Program-made: the position numbers and the translations under genes
Notes under the pieces: model-generated
The model's database searches: none
The model's input: the letters and a program-made list of their open reading frames with translations, nothing else
Told to the model about the DNA's origin: nothing
Source: an uncultured Bacilli bacterium
Lineage (GTDB): Bacteria; Bacillota_I; Bacilli_A; RF39; UBA660
Length of the DNA stretch: 11,751 bases
NCBI GenBank assembly: GCA_934133155.1
Contig: CAKPAT010000032.1
Coordinates: forward strand, 1 to 11,751
Direction of reading: 5' to 3'
Shown here: positions 1 to 4,210 of the stretch, piece after piece
Numbering within the stretch: the stretch's first letter is position 1
Layout of the letters: every line of letters begins with the position of its first letter

Positions 1-6
1 TCTAAA

Positions 7-128
7 CACTGCCATCAGGACTCGAACCTGCACCTACAGCACCCTATGCATTACAAAAAAATTGCTGTAAATATCTAATACTAGATATATATTGTATATG
101 TCGTGCTAACCTGTTACACCATAGCGGT
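7..128 (-). tRNA. tRNA-like gene with internal insertion (anticodon unresolved)
   Basis: On the minus strand the ends fit a tRNA: acceptor ACCGCTA against TGGCAGT (one C-A mismatch), discriminator G, D arm GTGT/GCAC with a loop containing GG, and a T arm with loop TTCGAGT (4 of 5 stem pairs). The body is 122 nt instead of about 73. The extra sequence lies between the D arm and the 3' anticodon strand and holds a perfect 7-bp hairpin (ATATCTA, loop GTAT, TAGATAT) followed by TTAC..GTAA enclosing the decamer ACAGCAATTT. Joining the sequence after GACA to GCATAGG would give a perfect anticodon stem ACAGC/GCTGT with loop ATAGGGT, but the decamer itself can also supply CAGCA to pair with TGCTG, so junctions and anticodon are ambiguous. 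The D arm (GGTGTAAC..GGTTAGCAC) and G73 resemble Gln-type tRNAs. CCA is not encoded. It could be an intron-bearing tRNA or a decayed one. Confidence 0.55.
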
Positions 129-140
129 GATATTATTTTC

Positions 141-253
141 TCTTACATGAACCTCACATGCAAGAATGTAGTTCCCTCTTTTTCTAACTACTTCCACAGC
201 TTTCGCCAATACGATAAAATTTTAATTTTAAGTTCCTTTGGACAAATGTCCAA
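141..253 (-). other. Hairpin-rich spacer between tRNA genes
   Basis: No protein gene or tRNA was recognised here. On the minus strand it starts 1-2 nt after the discriminator base of the CAU tRNA with TTGGACA..TGTCCAA (238-253), then has TAAAAT/ATTTTA, GTAGTT/AACTAC, and finally a 9-bp stem with a 7-nt loop at 141-165 (TCTTGCATG against CATGTAAGA, one G-U pair). None is followed by a U run, so none looks like a terminator. The arrangement resembles the other structured spacers in this array and may guide precursor processing or be a separate RNA. Confidence 0.35.
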
Positions 254-254
254 G

Positions 255-329
255 TGGGTCATATTGGGACTCGAACCCAAGACCGTCCGGTTATGAGCCG
301 GATGCTCTAACCAACTGAGCTAATGACCC
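255..329 (-). tRNA. tRNA with anticodon CAU (Ile2- or Met-type)
   Basis: Cloverleaf on the minus strand: acceptor GGGTCAT/ATGACCC, D arm GCTC AGTTGGTTA GAGC, anticodon stem TCCGG/CCGGA with loop CTCATAA (anticodon at 293-295), T arm TTGGG TTCGAGT CCCAA, discriminator A. One additional T lies between the T stem and the acceptor. The loop CTCATAA and the D-arm sequence resemble bacterial tRNA-Ile(CAU), which needs lysidine modification at C34 by TilS, but elongator tRNA-Met is not excluded. The 60 nt at 264-323 are identical to 1193-1252 in the second CAU tRNA; only the acceptor stems differ. CCA is not encoded. Confidence 0.9.
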
Positions 330-335
330 TGGTTG

Positions 336-480
336 CACCATAAAGCGAAGCCATGCACGACCTCCAATGGATTAGCCTTTCACGATACCTTTTTGCTACT
401 TTTAATTACACAAAACATACGATTCTTGTGGTGCAATATTCTTTCATTTCCAACTAAACAAAGTTGCATACTTCATGGTG
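336..480 (-). ncRNA. Structured RNA, copy 1 (conserved ends, variable interior)
   Basis: The 145-nt minus-strand segment begins CACCATGAAG and ends CTTTATGGTG, which pair over 10 bp including one G-U. Just inside, ATGCA pairs with TGCAT, leaving GGCTTCG unpaired on the 3' side. The second copy at 1021-1182 has the same 3' segment GAGGTCGTGCATGGCTTCG and inner 5' segment AAGTATGCAA, but its closing helix is CACTATAAAG/CTTTATAGTG, so two positions differ with pairing kept. The interiors are unrelated. It lies 4 nt downstream of the 131-nt tRNA-like gene and 6 nt before the CAU tRNA. It recalls the small stable RNAs of unknown function in the phage T4 tRNA cluster; no known family is assigned. 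Confidence 0.6.
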
Positions 481-484
481 CTAA

Positions 485-615
485 CGGATAAGGCAGGATT
501 CGAACCTGCAAAACACGGCTGCCTACTTTTTTCTACTTAAATAAATTGCTGTATGTATAACTAAATATACGTGTATAAAAAAGCCGTTGCGTATGCCATT
601 TTTCGCCACTTACCC
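485..615 (-). tRNA. Leu-like tRNA gene with ~56-nt insertion in the anticodon loop
   Basis: Minus strand: acceptor GGGTAAG/CTTATCC (7 bp, one G-U), D arm of Leu type (GCGA..GGCATA..CGC), anticodon stem ACGGC/GCCGT extendable by T-A, T arm GCAGG TTCGAAT CCTGC, discriminator G. The anticodon loop is 63 nt instead of 7 (520-582). The insertion has a T6/A6 closing run, a small TATA CACG TATA hairpin, and TAC..GTA around the decamer ACAGCAATTT. If TT is joined to TAGGC, the loop becomes TTTAGGC with anticodon UAG (Leu) and G37; this is one of several possible joins. The variable region is only about 5 nt, although Leu tRNAs normally have a long variable arm. Candidate intron-containing tRNA. Confidence 0.6.
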
Positions 616-621
616 ATTTTA

Positions 622-756
622 ATTGGTGGAATTGTGGGAACGCACGGAATCGAACCGTGGCTATAAAGTTTTCAAGACTCCATTACTTAAAATTGCTGTA
701 AGCACTCTCCACCCGATATGCATTTTTTAGCACTACCAAGTCATTCCCATATTTAA
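622..756. repeat. 135-bp exact direct repeat, copy 1
   Basis: Bases 622-756 are identical, base for base by eye, to 1261-1395 (offset 639). The unit contains a whole Ser-like tRNA gene with its insertion plus about 13 flanking bases on the 3' side and 8 on the 5' side. The lack of any difference suggests a recent duplication or ongoing gene conversion. Confidence 0.95.
635..748 (-). tRNA. Ser-like tRNA (anticodon UGA) with D-region insertion, copy 1
   Basis: Minus strand: acceptor GGGAATG/CGTTCCC (7 bp with one G-U), discriminator A, T arm CACGG TTCGATT CCGTG, anticodon stem GGAGT/ACTTT with loop CTTGAAA, anticodon UGA at 672-674, a typical Ser loop. The variable region is about 5 nt, not the long arm expected of tRNA-Ser. 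The D region is abnormal: after a short ACTTGGTAGT comes extra sequence ending in TTAC..GTAA around ACAGCAATTT, so the gene is 114 nt. U8 is missing. A second possible closing helix, GGTGGAG with TTCCACC (625-631), crosses the normal acceptor pairing. Could be an intron-bearing, remodelled or degenerate tRNA. Confidence 0.55.
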
Positions 757-757
757 C

Positions 758-849
758 AAGATGCTATTGATAGAATTGAAGATTTAGTAAGCCACCAAAA
801 GCTTTACATCAACCAAATTAACCAAAATTAAAATTGCTGTAAGCATCTT
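758..849 (-). other. tRNA-sized element carrying the ACAGCAATTT decamer
   Basis: Minus strand ends AAGATGCT and AGCATCTT pair over 8 bp and enclose 92 nt, with G as the next base, similar in size and ends to a tRNA. Inside are TTACAGCAATTTTAA, matching the Ser-like insertion, and a facing TGTAAAGC. No recognisable T arm or anticodon arm is present, so I do not call it a tRNA. It may be a decayed tRNA or another structured spacer. Confidence 0.35.
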
Positions 850-859
850 ATTATTTTTT

Positions 860-941
860 TCACCGTGAAATACTTTTTAGTATGTATAACTGTTAGTATG
901 TATAAAAATGTCATGGAGATATATATGGACATTCACGGTGA
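860..941 (-). ncRNA. Long hairpin RNA directly after tRNA-Gln
   Basis: Minus strand TCACCGTGAA and TTCACGGTGA form a perfect 10-bp closing helix around an 82-nt segment that begins 2 nt after the tRNA-Gln discriminator. The interior has a 13-nt direct repeat TTATACATACTAA in two copies 3 nt apart, and ATGTC/GACAT. The 11-mer GTTATACATAC also occurs in the insertion of the Leu-like tRNA (485-615). The 3' flank is an A run on the RNA strand, so this is not an intrinsic terminator. Its end sequence resembles the CAC(C/T) ends of the two larger RNAs in the array. Confidence 0.45.
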
Positions 942-943
942 TA

Positions 944-1015
944 CTGGGCTAGTTGGATTCGAACCAACGAATACAGCAGTCAAAGTGCTGTGCCTTACCA
1001 CTTGGCGATAGCCCA
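944..1015 (-). tRNA. tRNA-Gln (anticodon UUG)
   Basis: A complete 72-nt cloverleaf on the minus strand: acceptor TGGGCTA/TAGCCCA, D arm GCC AAGTGGTAA GGC, anticodon stem CAGCA/TGCTG with loop CTTTGAC (anticodon at 981-983), variable TATTC, T arm GTTGG TTCGAAT CCAAC, discriminator G. It is the best-preserved tRNA in the array and the reference for the Gln-like gene at 1508-1578. CCA is not encoded. Its anticodon strand ACAGCACTTT is one base away from the ACAGCAATTT decamer found in the abnormal units. Confidence 0.95.
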
Positions 1016-1020
1016 ATGTA

Positions 1021-1182
1021 CACTATAAAGCGAAGCCATGCACGACCTCTATTCTTAAATGAGTTTGGTAATATTTTCTCATATTTGTATTTGTAGTATT
1101 TTACTTCCAAGTGCTAGCATTATCTCAGAAGATGATATTTTTTTACTTCTCAAAAAATAAGAATATTGCATACTTTATAGTG
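1021..1182 (-). ncRNA. Structured RNA, copy 2 (conserved ends, variable interior)
   Basis: The 162-nt minus-strand segment begins CACTATAAAG and ends CTTTATAGTG, a perfect 10-bp closing helix, followed inward by ATGCA/TGCAT and an unpaired GGCTTCG. Further in, TATTCTTA pairs perfectly with TAAGAATA. It shares its 5' and 3' segments with copy 1 (336-480), while the middle is different in sequence and 17 nt longer in total. It starts 2 nt after the discriminator of the second CAU tRNA and ends 5 nt before tRNA-Gln. Function unknown. Confidence 0.6.
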
Positions 1183-1184
1183 AA

Positions 1185-1258
1185 TGGAGCTTTTGGGACT
1201 CGAACCCAAGACCGTCCGGTTATGAGCCGGATGCTCTAACCAACTGAGCTAAAGCTCC
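1185..1258 (-). tRNA. tRNA with anticodon CAU, second copy
   Basis: Perfect cloverleaf of 74 nt on the minus strand: acceptor GGAGCTT/AAGCTCC, D arm GCTC AGTTGGTTA GAGC, anticodon stem TCCGG/CCGGA, loop CTCATAA (anticodon 1222-1224), T arm TTGGG TTCGAGT CCCAA, discriminator A. The inner 60 nt are identical to the tRNA at 255-329, but the acceptor stem is different and here has no extra base. Either Ile2 (lysidine-dependent) or Met; the different acceptors could give the two copies different identities. Confidence 0.93.
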
Positions 1259-1260
1259 TG

Positions 1261-1395
1261 ATTGGTGGAATTGTGGGAACGCACGGAATCGAACCGTGGC
1301 TATAAAGTTTTCAAGACTCCATTACTTAAAATTGCTGTAAGCACTCTCCACCCGATATGCATTTTTTAGCACTACCAAGTCATTCCCATATTTAA
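1261..1395. repeat. 135-bp exact direct repeat, copy 2
   Basis: Identical to 622-756. The repeat borders do not match simple target duplications or terminal inverted repeats, so it is better explained as a segmental duplication of the array than as a mobile element. Confidence 0.95.
1274..1387 (-). tRNA. Ser-like tRNA (anticodon UGA) with D-region insertion, copy 2
   Basis: Same sequence as the gene at 635-748, including the 7-bp acceptor, the CTTGAAA anticodon loop, the short variable region and the insertion with ACAGCAATTT. It lies 15 nt upstream, in the transcribed direction, of the second CAU tRNA. Perfect conservation of the odd insertion in both copies is compatible with recent duplication and does not prove function. 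Confidence 0.55.
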
Positions 1396-1399
1396 TTAT

Positions 1400-1453
1400 A
1401 AAAGGCACTGATATAATATCATCTCAGAAAATTTATTTTTACCAGCACCTTTT
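1400..1453 (-). ncRNA. Stem-loop with G-U pairs specific to the minus strand
   Basis: On the minus strand AAAAGGTGCTG pairs with CAGTGCCTTTT over 11 bp using two G-U pairs; read on the plus strand those positions would be A-C mismatches, so the structure fits a minus-strand RNA. The loop is about 32 nt and can form a small inner stem. UUUU followed by AUAAUU lies at the 3' side, so a weak terminator is possible, though the four Us are themselves paired in this fold. It sits between the UUA-anticodon tRNA-like gene and a Ser-like tRNA. Confidence 0.35.
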
Positions 1454-1507
1454 TTTACTGTAATTATCGTTTTAGAATGACTATATTTTTATAATAATTA
1501 CAATAGA

Positions 1508-1578
1508 CAACCCAAATTGAATTTGAACCAATGCATCCAAAAGTTAAATTGCTGTGTTTACCTCTTGGCTATTGGGTT
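1508..1578 (-). tRNA. Gln-like tRNA with anticodon UUA (possible ochre suppressor or pseudogene)
   Basis: Minus strand: perfect acceptor AACCCAA/TTGGGTT, discriminator G, U8-A9, D loop AAGAGGTAA, T arm ATTGG TTCAAAT TCAAT with one G-U. Aligned with the tRNA-Gln at 944-1015, the anticodon loop is ATTTAAC and the anticodon (1545-1547) is UUA, complementary to the stop codon UAA. Problems: one base is missing after the D loop so the D stem GCC has no proper partner, and the anticodon stem CAGCA/TTTTG has a C-T mismatch and a G-U. G73 favours glutamine charging if it is functional. It could be an ochre suppressor or a decaying gene. It is the first RNA of the array in the transcribed direction. 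Confidence 0.5.
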
Positions 1579-1634
1579 ATATAAGATGGTTTTTATTTTT
1601 TATAAATCTCCATCTATTATATATATTCTCTTTT

Positions 1635-1883
1635 TTAGCTTACTAAAACTGAAATATATTCACAGGCATCGTCATTTAATGTCGGTACAACCAAAAAAAT
1701 TTCTTCTATATAATATAATTCTCTGTTTTGTTGAGTTATATCATTTGTTTTATTAATTGCAATTGGCATATTTTTTATTTTCATATAATCCAACATTTTT
1801 ATCGTTTTATCATAATCTTTAATTACACCGACAGATAATACCGAGATTTTATCTTTTTCTTTCTTTAAGAATTTTATATGCAT
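1635..1883 (-). CDS. Hypothetical 82-aa phage protein
   Basis: I do not recognise this protein. It has a basic, lysine-rich N-terminus (MHIKFLKKEKDK) and alternating hydrophobic stretches (SVLSVGV, YYIEEIFLVV) that could make a small alpha/beta domain; there is no signal peptide, membrane segment or cysteine cluster. The start is supported by AGGATAG about 5 nt before the ATG. It is the last protein gene before the tRNA array and is read in the same direction, so it may share a transcript with it. A plus-strand ORF overlaps it, but the operon direction and spacing favour this strand. Confidence 0.5.
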   Translation of the reverse strand: MHIKFLKKEKDKISVLSVGVIKDYDKTIKMLDYMKIKNMPIAINKTNDITQQNRELYYIEEIFLVVPTLNDDACEYISVLVS

Positions 1884-1939
1884 TTTTACTATCCTATATA
1901 TTAATTCTCCGTTAGATTTAAAAAAGAAACATTTTTACT

Positions 1940-2200
1940 TTATGCCTCATCATCCTTCCTTTTAAAATTTTCACATTTAACATCTAATAAACAAAAATAT
2001 CTGTCTTTCTGTTTAAAAGCATCGTAAAAAGAATATCCATTTTTACATACACTACATGCTTCACTGCATTTCCTTTTTGCTGATTTTGACTCTTCTAATT
2101 CTTTCTTTAACTGAGCATTATGTTGCGCTAAAAACGCTTTTTCTTCTTTTAAAGAGTCAATTTCTTCTTCTAATTCTAAAATCCTTTTTGATTTCCACAT
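1940..2200 (-). CDS. Small coiled-coil protein with cysteine cluster
   Basis: An 86-aa protein with a strong Shine-Dalgarno sequence (AGGAGG, 8 nt before the ATG). Residues about 1-42 are a heptad-rich, charged coiled coil (ILELEEEIDSLKEEKAFL). The C-terminal half has four cysteines in SEACSVCKNG and FCLLDVKCENF, a spacing that could bind a metal ion. Many phages carry short coiled-coil/Cys proteins of this kind, but no function is known to me. Its ribosome binding site overlaps the stop of the preceding small gene, so the two are probably translated from one message. Confidence 0.75.
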   Translation of the reverse strand: MWKSKRILELEEEIDSLKEEKAFLAQHNAQLKKELEESKSAKRKCSEACSVCKNGYSFYDAFKQKDRYFCLLDVKCENFKRKDDEA

Positions 2201-2212
2201 TATAAAATCCTC

Positions 2213-2416
2213 CTAAAATGCGTTTTTTATTGTTGGCACATTACTAGTTTGTCTTAATTGGTTAAAATAAGGAATAGCTGAACTTTTCTGTTGTCCATCT
2301 TAATATCCAGATTCATATACTTCTTCTAATATTTCTTTCAATTTTTCTTTATCAATAACTATGCAATTTCCGTCATTTTCATATTTCTGAAAATCAAAAT
2401 ATACAAGTGGTTTCAT
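2213..2416 (-). pseudogene. Small phage gene interrupted by an in-frame TAA (67 codons if read through)
   Basis: An ATG at 2416 preceded by AAAGGAG opens a 38-residue protein beginning MKPLVYFDFQKYENDG and ending KEILEEVYESGY, then a TAA at 2300-2302. The same frame continues without another stop for 28 residues (DGQQKSSAIPYF.., ending VPTIKNAF) to a TAG at 2213, immediately before the next gene's ribosome binding site. Small phage proteins often have a GY-x-DG motif, with E, K or Q at x; here that position is UAA. It may be a nonsense mutation, a real 38-aa protein, or a readthrough site. A tRNA-like gene with anticodon UUA lies about 720 nt downstream. Confidence 0.55.
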
Positions 2417-2434
2417 ATATTAATTCTCCTTTTC

Positions 2435-3217
2435 TCATAAAATTGGTTCAATATCATGCCATTTTTTATGTTTATTCCAAATTTTCCATTGGATTCTTCC
2501 ATCAAAAATTCTTGTCTCAATATCTTCCACGTCGTCTTGTGCTAATATCCATTTTCTATATTGTTGTACTTCATCATCCGTCTTACCATATACGTTCTTC
2601 CATCTTAGTAGATTTTTATCAATTTGCTCAACAGACCATTCATAATCGGTTAAATTAGATTGACGTATAAATTCTTCAATGTTTTCGTCTACTTCCTTTT
2701 TAGCTTCTTTATATGTACGATAAAGTTTGTGACATAATATAGTTTGATATTCTGGTTTTTTAGTTATAGAAAAAGGATATCTTACAGCTAAACGCCATCC
2801 TTCTTTTGTGATTTCTGTTTCAATCTGTCCTAAGAAAATTTTACTTCTTTCAACAAGGAAACCTTTGTTATATGCTTCTTTTATATTGTCAGGATTTGCG
2901 ATATCGAACATAAAATTCTTTTCTTCATCTGTAAACTCATCATATTTAATTTGATACAATTCTGTGTTATATGTCCATCCTTTAGGCAATTTATGAAATC
3001 TTTCCTCTGTTTGAAATTCATTAATTGAAACACCATTAATATAGTCAGAATAAACTCTTCTACGTTCTCTTGGCTCTAAATAATCAATATACACATAATC
3101 GTTATATTGTTCATCCACCATTCCATAATGAACAGAGTATTCACACCCTCTTTGATGACACCAATATACAATTTCACCTTTTTCAAATCTTTTATTCTGT
3201 GGTGGTTTATTTGCCAT
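2435..3217 (-). CDS. Hypothetical 260-aa phage protein
   Basis: No enzyme family is recognised. Residues about 10-75 (FEKGEIVYWCHQRGCEYSV and following) read like a small beta-barrel domain common in phage hypothetical proteins: a KG-x-x-VYWC strand, then VHYGMV and IDYLEPRERRRV. The rest is rich in charged and aromatic residues and predicted helices, with an IDKNLLRW region and a Trp-rich C-terminus (IQWKIWNKHKKWHDIEP). No membrane segment or signal. The start is supported by GGAG 11 nt upstream. It is followed 18 nt later by the interrupted small gene, whose ribosome binding site lies just after this stop. Confidence 0.7.
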   Translation of the reverse strand: MANKPPQNKRFEKGEIVYWCHQRGCEYSVHYGMVDEQYNDYVYIDYLEPRERRRVYSDYINGVSINEFQTEERFHKLPKGWTYNTELYQIKYDEFTDEEKNFMFDIANPDNIKEAYNKGFLVERSKIFLGQIETEITKEGWRLAVRYPFSITKKPEYQTILCHKLYRTYKEAKKEVDENIEEFIRQSNLTDYEWSVEQIDKNLLRWKNVYGKTDDEVQQYRKWILAQDDVEDIETRIFDGRIQWKIWNKHKKWHDIEPIL

Positions 3218-3238
3218 ATTTAATATTTCTCCGTTTTT

Positions 3239-3490
3239 TTATTTTACCAGGTCGATACCTTCCATAACAGCTCTAGCTTCAAGAACAGCGATATAATCCG
3301 TCATAGCTTTAATCTGCATATTATACGTGCTGCGTGGACAAGTTGGTTCAAAAGTTAATGTACCATTATCCCATTTATCAAGCATTGATTTTAATCCTTT
3401 ATATCTGGTAACTAACTGCCAGTATTCGCCTTTAAAACGTTCTTTATAATCATTACTTAACATCATATTCACTGTTTGTTCTAATTTCAT
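3239..3490 (-). CDS. Small phage protein, crossover/DUF-type hypothetical
   Basis: An 83-aa protein with a good ribosome binding site (AAGGAG, 8-9 nt before ATG). The pattern YKERFKGEYWQLVTRYKGL, MLDKWDNGTLTFEPTCPRS and YIAVLEARAVMEGIDL matches a short helical protein I associate with many Firmicutes phages, where it is annotated only as hypothetical. Two helices flank a short conserved linker; there are no catalytic motifs. It could be a small DNA- or protein-binding factor, but that is a guess from size and composition alone. Confidence 0.75.
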   Translation of the reverse strand: MKLEQTVNMMLSNDYKERFKGEYWQLVTRYKGLKSMLDKWDNGTLTFEPTCPRSTYNMQIKAMTDYIAVLEARAVMEGIDLVK

Positions 3491-3502
3491 ATTCTTCTCT
3501 CC

Positions 3503-3787
3503 TTACTCATTCGTGTAACATGTATTAGTCAGTTTTTTATAAACATCTTCATACATTTCTTGCTTATCTCCGTTATAGGTGTATTCTGCATAGATACCAT
3601 CTCCATTAATTGTAGTCGATACTAAGCATTTGTAATTCTGCAAAGTTTTACACGACCACACAACAAATACATTTGACAAGTCGATAGGTGGCGTTACTGG
3701 TGTATCTGTAAGACCGTTCTTGTTATACCACTCTACCATCTTTTTCTTACATACACTCTGAAAGTGTTCCATTCCTGTAATAATCAT
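3503..3787 (-). CDS. DUF6275-like phage protein
   Basis: A 94-aa protein. The core VFVVWSCKTLQNYKCLVST and the following AEYTYNGDKQEMYEDVYKKLTN match, from memory, the DUF6275 family of short phage proteins of unknown function, normally about 80-90 aa, so it is full length. No metal, nucleotide or membrane motif stands out. The start at 3787 is chosen because AAGGA lies about 10-12 nt upstream; a second Met five codons later (MEHFQS) is possible. Stop and next ribosome binding site overlap closely, as is usual for this operon. Confidence 0.75.
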   Translation of the reverse strand: MIITGMEHFQSVCKKKMVEWYNKNGLTDTPVTPPIDLSNVFVVWSCKTLQNYKCLVSTTINGDGIYAEYTYNGDKQEMYEDVYKKLTNTCYTNE

Positions 3788-3804
3788 AATTATTCATTCC
3801 TTTC

Positions 3805-4200
3805 TTATTTCATCATTTGAAAATAGAAAATTTCTTCACATTTATCACATTTAACGCATCCGCAAACTCCTAAATGTGTTTTTCCAAATCTATAGATATA
3901 ATCAATTTTTCTACTTCCATTATGTTTTTGTTTTAAATGTTGTACGAACCATTCGTCAATCTTCTTTTCTTCCTCTTTTGAAATTGGAAAACCACGATTA
4001 AGGTCTTTCTCCATAGATTCTATTTTTTGTTGTAATCTTTGAATTTCTTCATCTTTATAATGTTCACTTTTTAATTCTTCATTTTGTTCCGTTAATGCTT
4101 TTATTGTAAGCATATCTTCATCATGCGCATTTTTTAATTTACTTAGGCAATCTTCAAAAACTAAATTCTTAAATCTAGTTTCAAATTCAATTTTATTCAT
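3805..4200 (-). CDS. Coiled-coil protein with C-terminal zinc-binding-type cysteines
   Basis: A 131-aa hypothetical protein. Residues about 20-70 are a charged coiled coil (KALTEQNEELKSEH and EIQRLQQKIESMEKDL). The C-terminus has CGCVKCDKCEEIFYF, four cysteines in a tight knuckle-like spacing that could hold zinc. The layout (coiled coil then Cys knuckle) parallels the 86-aa protein at 1940-2200, though the sequences are not obviously homologous. Ribosome binding site GGAGAT 6 nt upstream; the gene starts 10 nt after the preceding stop. Function unknown. Confidence 0.7.
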   Translation of the reverse strand: MNKIEFETRFKNLVFEDCLSKLKNAHDEDMLTIKALTEQNEELKSEHYKDEEIQRLQQKIESMEKDLNRGFPISKEEEKKIDEWFVQHLKQKHNGSRKIDYIYRFGKTHLGVCGCVKCDKCEEIFYFQMMK

Positions 4201-4210
4201 TTTTTATCTC

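Noticed and set aside
758..849. Another tRNA gene
   Set aside because: The ends pair like an acceptor stem, but there is no T arm, no D arm with GG and no convincing anticodon arm.
7..1578. CRISPR array suggested by repeated decamers
   Set aside because: The repeats are short, irregularly spaced and embedded in tRNA-like genes, without regular spacers.
1517..1756. Plus-strand ORF of 79 codons, and other plus-strand ORFs in the window
   Set aside because: They are antisense to better-supported minus-strand genes or tRNAs, lack ribosome binding sites, and show low-complexity residues typical of shadow frames.
1508..2416. Genome-wide recoding of UAA as a sense codon
   Set aside because: Most genes in the window end in UAA at positions that fit the protein ends and are followed at once by ribosome binding sites or ATGs.
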